DNA of 64,000 nucleotides from DT-111 sp965263225 (GTDB lineage Bacteria > Bacteroidota > Bacteroidia > Chitinophagales > Saprospiraceae). Below are positions 35,592 to 44,649 of the stretch, piece after piece; positions within the stretch are counted from its first letter, which is position 1; each line of letters opens with the position of its first letter. Under the pieces are notes generated by a model. That model had not been told where the DNA came from, did not search any database, and saw only the letters and a program-made list of their open reading frames with translations. The stretch covers positions 1-64,000 of the forward strand of contig CBDHHG010000035.1 in NCBI GenBank assembly GCA_965263225.1, written 5' to 3'. The translations under genes and the position numbers were made by a program.

Positions 35592-36230
35592 CTAGTTCCG
35601 TCGGCGAAACAACTTCTCTTTGCGGCGAAGTTCTAATCGTTCTTCCGCATCATGCGCTGCTGTTGATTGGTCATCAGGAGTTGATTTCTGTTCCACCAAT
35701 TCGTCTAGAAATTGCTTAATCTTTTTGGTGCTGGTTCTTATTTGGTATCGCAAGACGAAAAACAAAATTCCAAAGATCAAGAAGAAGTGACCTATAATCA
35801 GAAAGGGCATCCACGTTGGGGTTTCGCCCAAGTCCACAGTCAGCACCACGGCTAGGACCACGGTGTACACTAGCAACATAAGCCCACTAATCGCTTTTAT
35901 AGTCAATTCCGGATAACCGATATGGGTGATCACTTCTGTATGGCGAAGATCAGACTTAAGCGTGCCAGTTATTCTGGCCATATCATTGTTGGATTCGAAA
36001 GCCCTTCGCCTTCGTTTCAGCTTGAAACCATTAAGGGTAATAGCACCTTTATAGGGTTTTAATCTGGGGTTAATACTTTCAAATAATTGTGGCCCGGTAT
36101 CCTCGTCAATATGATCCTTCAGGAGTTTTAAGAAGGCAGCTTTGTCCATATCCACTTTGAGAGAGAATTGGTCTTCTAGCTTAAGCCTTTTGATAATGCG
36201 TTGATAGGTGGTTGGAGCACTTGGTTTCAT
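35592..36230 (-). CDS. Hypothetical membrane protein with two central helices
   Basis: The 212-residue product has no recognised family. Residues of about 1-105 are soluble and basic (KLKRRRRAFESN), two hydrophobic helices follow (ISGLMLLVYTVVLAVVLTV and PFLIIGHFFLIFGILFFVL, about 112-160), and the last 50 residues are charged (KKIKQFLDELVEQK, then ERLELRRKEKLFRRRN). The profile suggests a membrane-anchored protein with both termini in the cytoplasm. Its neighbours give no hint of function. Confidence 0.65.
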   Translation of the reverse strand: MKPSAPTTYQRIIKRLKLEDQFSLKVDMDKAAFLKLLKDHIDEDTGPQLFESINPRLKPYKGAITLNGFKLKRRRRAFESNNDMARITGTLKSDLRHTEVITHIGYPELTIKAISGLMLLVYTVVLAVVLTVDLGETPTWMPFLIIGHFFLIFGILFFVLRYQIRTSTKKIKQFLDELVEQKSTPDDQSTAAHDAEERLELRRKEKLFRRRN

Positions 36231-36462
36231 TGGTTGAAGTATGGGTTTGTTCTTGCTTGTGTATCTAAAGATAGGAATGTCCTTTGAATACCTTTAATTT
36301 CTTCGAAAAAAGGAGGGTTGGCATGGACGAAGGGAGATGTGGTAATGAATGAACGACAGAATAAGGAAAAAGATATTGTCGATACTAAGGAATTTTATCA
36401 ACTTTGCGGCCGCAAAAACGTAATGAATAAAAACCCTTAAGAATAAAACCTGTCAATCGTTT

Positions 36463-38754
36463 ATGGATAAGAATTCATTGAAAGAGGAAGCCCTATTTTA
36501 CCACTCCACTGGACGTCCCGGAAAGATCGAAGTCATTCCTACCACCCAGACGGCAAATCAGCGGGATTTATCGCTGGCTTATTCACCAGGTGTTGCAGAG
36601 CCATGCCTGGCTATAGCCAAAGAAACCAGTGATGTATATCGCTATACGGCGAAGGGGAATTTGGTGGCTGTGATTAGCAATGGAACCGCAGTGCTAGGTT
36701 TAGGAGATATTGGCGCTGAAGCGAGTAAGCCGGTGATGGAAGGAAAGGGGCTGCTGTTTAAAATCTATGCAGATATCGACTGTTTTGATTTGGAATTGGA
36801 TACCAAAAATGTAGAAGATTTCATTCGGACGGTCAAGATTCTGGAGCCCACCTTTGGCGGGGTGAATTTGGAAGATATTTCTGCCCCCGACTGCTTCGAA
36901 ATTGAGGAGCGCCTGAAAGAAGAACTGAATATCCCGGTGATGCATGATGATCAACACGGAACGGCGATCATCAGCGGTGCTGCTTTGCTCAATGCCTTGG
37001 AATTAGTGGACAAAAAAATCGATGAAGTTAAAATCATCGTGAACGGAGCAGGGGCTTCGGCCATATCCTGCACCAGAATCTATGTGTCCTTGGGAGCGAA
37101 GAAGGAGAATATCTTCATGTATGATAGTAAAGGTTTGATACACCCTGATCGAGACAACTTAACGGGGAAGAAACCTGAGTTTGTCAATGGGAGCGTGCCA
37201 GCTAGTACCACTTTAGCCGAAAGTCTGGATGGAGCGGATGTATTCATCGGTTTATCCAGAGGGAATGTGTTGAGTAAAGAAATGGTAAGTAAAATGGCTA
37301 AGGACTGCATCATCTTTGCTATGGCCAATCCCACTCCCGAGATTGGCTATGAAGATGCCAAAGAGGCTCGTCCAGATTGTATTATGGCTACCGGAAGATC
37401 CGATTATCCTAATCAGGTAAATAATGTGTTGGGTTTTCCCTTTATTTTCCGAGGTGCGCTGGATGTACGAGCCTCAGAAATTAATGAGGAGATGAAGTTG
37501 GGCGCGATCTATGCCTTGGCAGAATTAGCGAAAAAACCGGTTCCGGATATTGTGAATATGGCTTACAATACGGAGAATCTGAGATTTGGCCGTGACTATA
37601 TCATCCCAAAACCGGTGGACCCTCGACTAATCACTACCGTAGCGCCTGCTGTAGCAAAAGCGGCAATGGATAGTGGGGTAGCAAAAGCCCCTATCCAGGA
37701 TTGGGACAAGTATGTTTTGGAGTTGTCGATGCGTCTAGGAAAGGACAGAACACTGACCAGTGTGATAGAAACCAAGGCGCGCCAAGATATGCAGCGGGTG
37801 GTTTTTGCAGACGCAGAAAATAGTTCGGTCTTGAAGGCGGCTCAAGTGGTGGTAGAAGAAAAAATCGCTCACCCTATCTTATTAGGAAATAGAGCGAAAG
37901 TGGAAGATATGATGGCTCAACTCGATATTCAGTTGGACGGCGTGCGCATCATCGATCCCAAAAACCCAATAGATGATGCGGAGGAAGCTACCAGACAAGA
38001 TTATGTAAAACGTTTTTATGAGAAACGCAAGCGAAAAGGTATTACAGGAGTAGACGCTGCCAATGCGATGCGCGGCAGAAGTCACTACGGCGCCATGATG
38101 GTAGAAACAGGCGCAGCAGATGCCATGATTGGTGGGTTGACCAATAAATATCCTAGTACAATTCGTCCGGCTTTACAGATCATTGGTTCTAGAGAAGGCG
38201 TGAACAAAGTGGCGAGTATCCACATCTTTATGACGCGATTCGGTCCTTTATTCATTGCGGATACGACTATCAATCACCACTTAAGTTCCGAAGATATAGC
38301 GGATATTACGGAGTTAGTGGTAGAACAAGTAAAGACCTTCAATATTGAGCCTAAAGTGGCATTAGTTACTTATTCTAATTTTGGTTCTGTACCGAATGGT
38401 GAATCGGCTCTACTCATGAGAAAGGCCACAAAGATTCTTCACGATCGGCATCCAGACCTAATTGTGGATGGGGAGATGCAGGCGCACATGGCTTTCAACG
38501 AAGATTTGTTGAAAGAACTATATCCTTTCTCTAAACTGGCAGGCCATCGTGCCAATACCCTGATTTTCCCGAACCTATCTTCTGCTAACATTGCCTACAA
38601 CCTATTGGGTAATGTTTCGGAGATGGATATGATTGGGCCAATCTTATTGGGGTTGAAAAAGCCGGTACACATACTGCAGTTAGGGGCTTCTGTACGCCAG
38701 ATTGTTGATATGGTGGGTATTGCCGCAGTACACGCACAGGAAAGTAAAAAGTAA
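36463..38754 (+). CDS. maeB: NADP-dependent malic enzyme with phosphotransacetylase-like domain
   Basis: The 763-residue product has the malic enzyme part (about residues 1-430) with AYSPGVAEPCLAIA, YTAKGNLVAVISNGTAVLGLGDIG, and MHDDQHGTAIISGAALLNAL, and the Rossmann motif NGAGASAISCTRI. It then has a phosphotransacetylase-like domain (about 440-763: RHPDLIVDGEMQAHMAFN, LKKPVHILQLGASVRQIVDM). This is the MaeB architecture, which oxidatively decarboxylates malate to pyruvate. The second domain is known to act as a regulator responding to acetyl-CoA rather than as an enzyme. It stands alone; upstream of it is a hypothetical gene on the other strand. Confidence 0.96.
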   Translation: MDKNSLKEEALFYHSTGRPGKIEVIPTTQTANQRDLSLAYSPGVAEPCLAIAKETSDVYRYTAKGNLVAVISNGTAVLGLGDIGAEASKPVMEGKGLLFKIYADIDCFDLELDTKNVEDFIRTVKILEPTFGGVNLEDISAPDCFEIEERLKEELNIPVMHDDQHGTAIISGAALLNALELVDKKIDEVKIIVNGAGASAISCTRIYVSLGAKKENIFMYDSKGLIHPDRDNLTGKKPEFVNGSVPASTTLAESLDGADVFIGLSRGNVLSKEMVSKMAKDCIIFAMANPTPEIGYEDAKEARPDCIMATGRSDYPNQVNNVLGFPFIFRGALDVRASEINEEMKLGAIYALAELAKKPVPDIVNMAYNTENLRFGRDYIIPKPVDPRLITTVAPAVAKAAMDSGVAKAPIQDWDKYVLELSMRLGKDRTLTSVIETKARQDMQRVVFADAENSSVLKAAQVVVEEKIAHPILLGNRAKVEDMMAQLDIQLDGVRIIDPKNPIDDAEEATRQDYVKRFYEKRKRKGITGVDAANAMRGRSHYGAMMVETGAADAMIGGLTNKYPSTIRPALQIIGSREGVNKVASIHIFMTRFGPLFIADTTINHHLSSEDIADITELVVEQVKTFNIEPKVALVTYSNFGSVPNGESALLMRKATKILHDRHPDLIVDGEMQAHMAFNEDLLKELYPFSKLAGHRANTLIFPNLSSANIAYNLLGNVSEMDMIGPILLGLKKPVHILQLGASVRQIVDMVGIAAVHAQESKK

Positions 38755-38780
38755 TAGAGAATAAATTAGAAGGCAGAAAG

Positions 38781-38805
38781 CAGAGGACAGATTTTATGTC
38801 CTCTG
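38781..38805. terminator. Hairpin after the malic enzyme gene
   Basis: CAGAGGACA (38781-38789) pairs perfectly with TGTCCTCTG (38797-38805) around a seven-base loop. It lies 26 bases after the malic enzyme stop and 36 bases after the minus-strand DUF3037 stop, so it can serve both convergent transcripts. Confidence 0.6.
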
Positions 38806-38841
38806 ACTTCTGGGCTGGTATTTCTGGCATCTGCTATCAAA

Positions 38842-39225
38842 TCACGCCACATAGAAGTCAAACAGCTCACCCAGCAGGTGCTCCGGGTTATCACATATAC
38901 CAGGATGGGGTCTGGAGCTTTGCACAATAGTACTCCGGTTGGCCGTCAGCCAGCGAAATCGATAGGCTTGATCTTGCAGTCCAATGGTGCCGCCTTTGGG
39001 GTGACCAGCACACACTTCCTCCCATGCCTTCAGGTAGGCCTTTAGTTGATCAAGGTCCACTTCCTTAGAAAAGGCTGTGATCCTGGCTTCATCGATCTTG
39101 TACTTCATGCCTAGATACCGCTTGCGCTTGGAGAATAAGATTACTCCGATATTAAGAAACTCCTCTCGCTCTACCTTTGGTACGACTCGAATGACCGCAT
39201 ATTCGTATGTTACTCTATCTGACAT
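38842..39225 (-). CDS. DUF3037 family protein
   Basis: The 127-residue product starts at MSDRVTYEYAVIRVVPKVEREEFLN; a Met nine residues earlier falls inside the HipA gene. The segment FLNIGVILFSKRKRYLGMKY, the Asp-rich helix and the C-terminal LFDFYVA fit DUF3037, a family of unknown function. It overlaps the HipA-like kinase gene by 11 bases, so it is translated with it, and such pairs recur in bacteria as far as I know. It could modulate the kinase or be an antitoxin-like partner; no evidence decides this. Confidence 0.75.
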   Translation of the reverse strand: MSDRVTYEYAVIRVVPKVEREEFLNIGVILFSKRKRYLGMKYKIDEARITAFSKEVDLDQLKAYLKAWEEVCAGHPKGGTIGLQDQAYRFRWLTANRSTIVQSSRPHPGICDNPEHLLGELFDFYVA

Positions 39226-39994
39226 CGGCAGCTTCTTTTGCAAGTGACTCAATGCGAGATAGTTTAGCTAGTAGGAAGGTAATATAGGCGGTTCTCTTTT
39301 CTGCGGGGGACAATGGGCTTCCTTCTTCCATTAGCCAGTCTTCGGGGATGCTATCGACAATTTCTTTAATCACAGGCTCATTTAATTTTTCCTGGATTTC
39401 CTGAGCAGCTTTCGGCAATTCACTCGCTCGCGCCAGCAACACGTGATCTTTGATGTTGGGAAAGGACCTTGATAGATGAGATTCCCAGTTTTTCCAATTG
39501 TGATGGAAGTAGAGGCTGGCTCCATGGTCAATCAACCACAATTCCCGATTCCAAATGAGCAAGTTGGTATTCTTAGCCGTACGATCTATATTGATGATCA
39601 TGCTGTCCAGTAAAACCACCTTCGAAGCAGACAAGGCATCTGTTTCTGAAACCAGTGGATCATAGGTGATAGCACCAGAAAGGAAGTGGAGGCCCAGGTT
39701 TAAACCGACACTGAACTGCAATAAATCCTGGATCTCTTGATCTGGCTCGGTCCTTCCAAAAGATGCATCTAATTCCATGAAAACCAACTCCGGCACCTTT
39801 AAGCCGATTGCCCTCGCTAACTCACCACCAATCAATTCCGCGATCAAGGCTTTCTTCCCCTGGCCCGCTCCTCTAAATTTGATCACATAGAAGAAATCAT
39901 CGTCAGCCTTCACAATTGCAGGCAGGGACCCTCCCTCCCGCAAGGGTTGCAAGTATTGTACCGTATTGACGGTCCGAATCTCAATTTGACTCAT
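39215..39994 (-). CDS. HipA-like kinase
   Basis: The 259-residue product resembles a compact HipA-type kinase. It has the nucleotide-binding part VKADDDFFYVIKFRG with a Lys, ALIAELIGGELARAIGL, and the catalytic region SMIINIDRTAKNTNLLIW, where the Asp in INIDR and the following Asn fit the active site, and IDHGASLYFHH in the DFG-like place. It lacks the long N-terminal domain of the classical HipA toxin and there is no HipB-like antitoxin next to it. It is coupled to a DUF3037 gene. The likely target is unknown. Confidence 0.75.
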   Translation of the reverse strand: MSQIEIRTVNTVQYLQPLREGGSLPAIVKADDDFFYVIKFRGAGQGKKALIAELIGGELARAIGLKVPELVFMELDASFGRTEPDQEIQDLLQFSVGLNLGLHFLSGAITYDPLVSETDALSASKVVLLDSMIINIDRTAKNTNLLIWNRELWLIDHGASLYFHHNWKNWESHLSRSFPNIKDHVLLARASELPKAAQEIQEKLNEPVIKEIVDSIPEDWLMEEGSPLSPAEKRTAYITFLLAKLSRIESLAKEAADVR

Positions 39995-40061
39995 GGCGCA
40001 AAAGTAGGTAAATATTGGGATGATTGGGAGGTGACAAATGGTAGATGTTAGATCACTTTGT

Positions 40062-40084
40062 TGTCAGATGCCAGATGCCTGACA
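40062..40084 (-). terminator. Dyad downstream of the TPR regulator gene
   Basis: TGTCAG (40062-40067) pairs with CTGACA (40079-40084), and the flanking AGATGT and ACATCT can extend the structure outward. The loop carries a tandem CAGATGC. The hairpin lies just past the stop of the minus-strand TPR regulator at 40111. The short stem keeps confidence low. Confidence 0.4.
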
Positions 40085-40110
40085 TCTTATCACTGTAGCC
40101 TGTTGCTGCC

Positions 40111-41859
40111 CTAAAAACTATATACCACATCCTCCAGAGGCATTTCCGGTTGTAGTGCTAGCTTTTTACGCAGCCTTTGCCGTGCCTTTTTCACGCCTTC
40201 CTGGGAAATATTGAGCAGGGTAGCGATTTCTTTTGAACTTAGGTTCATCTTCAGTAGGGCCATTAGACGCAATTCATTAGAAGTGATCCTAGGGTAGGCC
40301 ATTTTGATATTTTTATTGAAATCTTTGTGGACCTCTTCAAACCTACGTTTGAAGTTTTCCCAATTGGTATCGTCCTTTATATTGATATCGATGGTATTGA
40401 TCAGGCGATTGTACTGGCGAGCATCGGGCGCGTTGGCTTTCAGGGCTTTAATCTTATCCTTTAGATCCTCCAGAATCTCATTCTTATGGGAAAGTTGGAG
40501 CGTGAAGGAAGTGAGTTCTTTACGTTTAAATTCTAGTTCAGCATCTAATTTTTCCTTTTCCAGAACTTGTCGTTGGATCTTTTGACGCTGTAGGTAGTAA
40601 AGTGCACCAAAGATAAGTCCTAACAATAGAATACCTGCCATCAAGCCAAAGCGTTGCAGCCGTACAGTAGCCGCTTCTTTTTCCAATACGGCAATCTGCT
40701 TATCCTGCACCGCAATTTCCTTTTCTTTCTTTTCCGTTTGATATTTGATCTCCAGTTCATTTAGCTTTTCAATGTTTTCCTCTGACCAAACTACGCTTTT
40801 GAGACTATCGTACATCATAAATTCGTCCAAAGCCAAATTAAGGCGGCCTTGAGCTTGGTAAACTTGTGCCAAGGCTTTGTAGTCATTGATCATTGTCTTG
40901 CGGGTTTGAGTACCCTGGGCAATTTCTAAGGCATCTTGTATGTAGGCCTCGGCCTGCCTGAGTTTTCCCTGTTCAAGGTATACCAAGCCCAGTCGACGCT
41001 TGGTTAGTCCTATGAGACTCTTTTCCCCATTTACTTCGCTAATTTTCAAGGAACGCTCTAGGACAGCCTGTGCTTTGTCATAGCGGCCTTGACTATAGTA
41101 GATCTCGCCGATGTTGTCAAGCCCCCCAGCAAGATCATTGTAGAAATTGTTGGCTTCATAGTAGTCCATCGCCATTTCAAACAAAGGCAAGGCTTGATCC
41201 AGGCTATCCAGCTCCTTAAGATTCAATCCGATGTTATAGCGCACTCTAGCTAGATCATAGGCTAAGTCGGCTGAATCATAATAAGCCTCGGCCTTTCGGT
41301 ACCAAATATTGGATTCTTCATAGTTACCTATATCTCCAGTGATGTTGCCAATGTTCCAGTAGCTGGCAGAGAGCTTATCCATGTCAACTTGTAAATCCTC
41401 CTTGATCTTTAGGGATTGCATCTGTAAGGCTAGGGCCTCGGGATAGCGTCCCATCCTGCGCTCGCAATTACTCATATTGTTAAGTAAAGCACTGACCCGT
41501 TCTTGATTACCTAACTCCTGATATCGATCCCGTGCTTCCTGGAAGGTGGCCAAGGCTAATTCATTGTCAGAAATGACAGAATAATATACCCCCTCTTCGT
41601 TTTTGAAACGGGCAACTAGGTCCGGTCGATCAAGTTGAGTTAGGAGTTCTCGTTCTTCCTCTAGATAAGCCTTGGCTTTCTGGTAATCAACATAGATGTA
41701 TTCAATGAAAAGTAGCCGTAGAATTTCAAGCCTAGCAGTATCCTTAGCGTTGACCAGTAATTTTTGAAGACTATCTACCTTGGCTTGATCCTCCTGGGCA
41801 CTGCCGAGAGAGTAGAAAAGGAGACATAGAACAAGGATGACGAAGTTCTTCACTTTCAT
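40111..41859 (-). CDS. TPR protein with membrane helix and C-terminal LuxR-type HTH
   Basis: The 582-residue product has a signal peptide (VILVLCLLFYSLGSAQ), about eight TPR repeats (YSQGRYDKAQAVLERSLKISE, LEQGKLRQAEAYIQDALEIA) to residue 380, and one membrane helix (FGLMAGILLLGLIFGALYYL). A coiled coil follows, then the last 80 residues: ITSNELRLMALLKMNLSSKEIATLLNISQEGVKKARQRLRKKL, a LuxR-like helix-turn-helix. With the TPR part outside and the HTH inside, it resembles the transmembrane regulators of Bacteroidota. It diverges from the FtsX-type permease gene, with two dyad operator-like elements between them. Confidence 0.85.
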   Translation of the reverse strand: MKVKNFVILVLCLLFYSLGSAQEDQAKVDSLQKLLVNAKDTARLEILRLLFIEYIYVDYQKAKAYLEEERELLTQLDRPDLVARFKNEEGVYYSVISDNELALATFQEARDRYQELGNQERVSALLNNMSNCERRMGRYPEALALQMQSLKIKEDLQVDMDKLSASYWNIGNITGDIGNYEESNIWYRKAEAYYDSADLAYDLARVRYNIGLNLKELDSLDQALPLFEMAMDYYEANNFYNDLAGGLDNIGEIYYSQGRYDKAQAVLERSLKISEVNGEKSLIGLTKRRLGLVYLEQGKLRQAEAYIQDALEIAQGTQTRKTMINDYKALAQVYQAQGRLNLALDEFMMYDSLKSVVWSEENIEKLNELEIKYQTEKKEKEIAVQDKQIAVLEKEAATVRLQRFGLMAGILLLGLIFGALYYLQRQKIQRQVLEKEKLDAELEFKRKELTSFTLQLSHKNEILEDLKDKIKALKANAPDARQYNRLINTIDINIKDDTNWENFKRRFEEVHKDFNKNIKMAYPRITSNELRLMALLKMNLSSKEIATLLNISQEGVKKARQRLRKKLALQPEMPLEDVVYSF

Positions 41860-42213
41860 GATGCAAGGCTTATAGAAATGACAAAAGCAGAGATTTAGCC
41901 AAGTTGACTAAATCAGGAAGTGGGTAATTTACGAGAAGTCAATACGGGGAATAGACAAACAAATTTAACATAGAATCTCTAATTCAAGATACTTATGCTG
42001 AAATTTTGGGGCAGCTGTTCAATTAATTGCAAATCGGTGTTTTTTATAGTAAGTGTTCATTAGTGGACATACTTGTTCAGCATTGAACGCTTTTTTAGCG
42101 CTCATGCTAGAGGAAGTATGGTTTAAATGTTTGATTAAAAGTGTTTTATGTATCATGGCATGAAGCTTGGATAAGAAAAAAAGAAGCAGCCTTACTTAGC
42201 TAAATTAGTTCAT
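41860..42213. other. Divergent intergenic region, 354 bases
   Basis: No gene was found. The region is AT-rich and its clearest content is the pair of dyads at 42054-42089, described separately. A half-site TGTTCA at 42016-42021 may be related. A TTTG/TAnnTTTG promoter could not be assigned with confidence. Confidence 0.45.
42054..42089. promoter_or_regulatory. Two tandem dyad elements, TGTTCA-N4-TGRAC
   Basis: Site 1 is TGTTCA-TTAG-TGGACA (42054-42069). Site 2 is TGTTCA-GCAT-TGAACG (42074-42089). Their starts are exactly 20 bases apart, two helical turns, as in cooperative operators. They lie 125 bases before the permease start and 195 before the TPR regulator start, so the regulator itself is the natural candidate binder. 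Confidence 0.5.
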
Positions 42214-44574
42214 ATGTGGTTCCAGATCATTCAGATCCATTTGCGAAAATTAGGAAGAGACAAAGGGTATACAGCAATCAATTTATTGGGCCTCAGCCTG
42301 GGGATTCTCACTTTTCTGTTCATCACTTTGTGGGTCAAAGATGAATTGACCTATGATCGTTTTCACCAGAAGGCAGACGATATAGTACGTGTACTCTGTG
42401 AGTCAAGATCAGAGGATGGAAGCCTGAATTGGGTAATGACCAGCACTCCTTGGTTGTTAGCTCCTAATGCCAAAAATGAAGTTCCGGGAATTATTGAAAC
42501 CGCAAGGATTTGGAATGGTGGGCAGATGAAATTGACGGATGCGAATGGGGACACTCAATTTGAGCGCCCGACAGTCGTTGATCCCCCATTTTTTGAAATT
42601 TTTGACTTCCCACTCTTGGAAGGAGACAAACACACCTGCTTGGATGAACCTAATGAGGTGGTACTGAGTCGTACCCTAGCGGATAAACTCTTCTCCAACA
42701 TCGATGTGATAGGGCAAGAATTGTTTCTTCAAGATACTATTGCATTGACCGTTTCCGGGGTGATGGAGGACATGCCTTCCAATAGTTCTTTCGGATATGA
42801 TCTTCTTCTTTCATCAAGAACGGTACAATGGTTTAAGCCGGAGGACATGCAGGCTTGGGGCAACTGGAATTTTAGTACTTTCCTACATCTTGAACAAGGG
42901 GTGGATAGAACGGCTTTAGGTGAGCAATTAACCCAGTTGTATCGTCAGAAGGCAGGGAGTGGAGACGTTTTTGAATGGTTTGTCCAGGATCTGGTAGATA
43001 TGCACTTGTACAGTGACTTTACCCGAAGAGATGGGCGGAGTGCACAAGTGCTTTCTATTTATTATCTGATGGGTATTGCCTTTTTAGTGTTGATTATTGC
43101 CTGTATTAATTATACCAATTTGGCCACTGCTCGGGCCAGTAAGCAGACGAAAGCCGTAAGTATTAGAAAGGTGGTTGGGGCGAGCCGGAAAAATCTGTTT
43201 TCATTCTTGTTGGGTGAAACGGTTTTACTCACCTTGATGGCGTTGGTGCTATCACTGACGCTTTTACAGTTGCTATTTCCCCTCTTTAATGTGATGATGG
43301 GGAAGAAAATGATCTTCGCCTGGTGGGAACCCAGTGTCATTGGGGTATTGCTCTTGGCCATAGGTCTTACCATTGCCCTATCGGGAATCTATCCGGCCTT
43401 GATGTTGTCTTCCTTTTCACCGATCAGATACTTAAAGGGAGATGCCAAAGTAGGGAAGGCTAAAGGCCGCTTTGGCCGTCTGTTGCTGATTGGGCAGTTT
43501 GCCATTACTGCCATTTTAATCACCGCTACTATAGTGATTTTCCAACAATTAGATTATTTGCGTGTCGCTGACCTTGGATATGCGAAGGATAACATCTTTA
43601 CCTTTAGATTGAGTGAGGATATGCAAAATAAGCCGGATATACTCCGACAGCGTTTCCAGCAACATTCAGATATCGAATTCTTTAGTTTAACGAACCAGCC
43701 GATTTATCGGATTGGTAGTTGGACGGATGGAATTGTGTGGCCAGGACATGTAGATAAGGGCGAAATAAAAATCAGAAGGCTAAGTGTAGATCCTAACTTT
43801 TTTGATTTCTTCGGCATCCAATTGGCCTCCGGCGATTCCTTCAGCCACACAACGGAGCAAGGAACTTTTATGCTCAATGAAACGGCCTGCAAAATGCTGG
43901 GAATGGAAAGAGCAGAAGGAGAGTTGATATCCTTGAATCGCCGTGAGGGTCGAGTAATTGGAGTAGTGGAAGATTTTCACATTCGCTCCTTACGAGAAAA
44001 GATTGAACCTTTAATCCTTTACAAAAATACCAACTATGCAGGGCAAGCTTATATCAAAGCTAGCCGCGAAGATACACCCAAGGCCCTGGCTGCTGCACAG
44101 ACCATCTGGGAAAGCTTTGATCCTTCTGCTCCTTTTGACTATACCTTTTTAGATGAGGCTTATGCAGCCCAGTACGAACAGGAAGAACGCACCGGGAAGT
44201 TGCTCAATATTTCGTCCAGTATTTGTATTCTGATAGCTCTGATTGGACTGCTGGGACTGGTAGCTTTTGCACTAGTACAACGGACCAAGGAAATCGGGAT
44301 TCGCAAGGTACTCGGCGCCCAGGTAACGGATATCATTCAACTTATCGGTAAAGATTATTTGCAGCTCATTGCAATCGGGATCGGGATCGCCATTCCCGTG
44401 GCTTGGTATTTCTTGCAGAAGTGGCTAGCCGAATTTGCCTACAGCATAGAGTTAAGGCTTATGCCCTTTATCTTGGCAGGTGGAATGGTGTTACTGCTGG
44501 CCTTGGCCGTACTATGTGGACATATTCTTCGGACGACCAGGGCTAATCCGGTAGAGGCTTTACGGCAGGAGTAA
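42214..44574 (+). CDS. ABC transporter permease, FtsX/MacB type
   Basis: The 786-residue product has an N-terminal membrane helix (IHLRKLGRDKGYTAINLLGLSLGILTFL) and a periplasmic core domain. Then come FtsX domains near residues 285-400 (YYLMGIAFLVLIIACINYTNLATARASKQTKAVSIRKVVGAS) and near 670-780 (LVQRTKEIGIRKVLGAQ). The doubled MacB_PCD plus FtsX build is a common Bacteroidota exporter type. Its own ATPase is not adjacent. An ABC-type efflux or lipoprotein/peptide transport role is probable; the substrate is unknown. Two dyad sites precede it. Confidence 0.92.
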   Translation: MWFQIIQIHLRKLGRDKGYTAINLLGLSLGILTFLFITLWVKDELTYDRFHQKADDIVRVLCESRSEDGSLNWVMTSTPWLLAPNAKNEVPGIIETARIWNGGQMKLTDANGDTQFERPTVVDPPFFEIFDFPLLEGDKHTCLDEPNEVVLSRTLADKLFSNIDVIGQELFLQDTIALTVSGVMEDMPSNSSFGYDLLLSSRTVQWFKPEDMQAWGNWNFSTFLHLEQGVDRTALGEQLTQLYRQKAGSGDVFEWFVQDLVDMHLYSDFTRRDGRSAQVLSIYYLMGIAFLVLIIACINYTNLATARASKQTKAVSIRKVVGASRKNLFSFLLGETVLLTLMALVLSLTLLQLLFPLFNVMMGKKMIFAWWEPSVIGVLLLAIGLTIALSGIYPALMLSSFSPIRYLKGDAKVGKAKGRFGRLLLIGQFAITAILITATIVIFQQLDYLRVADLGYAKDNIFTFRLSEDMQNKPDILRQRFQQHSDIEFFSLTNQPIYRIGSWTDGIVWPGHVDKGEIKIRRLSVDPNFFDFFGIQLASGDSFSHTTEQGTFMLNETACKMLGMERAEGELISLNRREGRVIGVVEDFHIRSLREKIEPLILYKNTNYAGQAYIKASREDTPKALAAAQTIWESFDPSAPFDYTFLDEAYAAQYEQEERTGKLLNISSSICILIALIGLLGLVAFALVQRTKEIGIRKVLGAQVTDIIQLIGKDYLQLIAIGIGIAIPVAWYFLQKWLAEFAYSIELRLMPFILAGGMVLLLALAVLCGHILRTTRANPVEALRQE

Positions 44575-44592
44575 GGGAATTGCTCAGAAAAA

Positions 44593-44630
44593 ATAAGGTC
44601 AGCAAAATTAGGCGTGTCTGCTGACCTTAT
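44593..44630 (-). terminator. Strong 12-bp hairpin with T tract on the minus strand
   Basis: ATAAGGTCAGCA (44593-44604) pairs perfectly with TGCTGACCTTAT (44619-44630). On the minus strand the stem is followed by a run of T residues, so it fits as terminator of the type IX cargo gene ending at 44650, and it also stops the convergent permease transcript. Confidence 0.75.
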
Positions 44631-44649
44631 CTTCGTCCTATTTATAATG

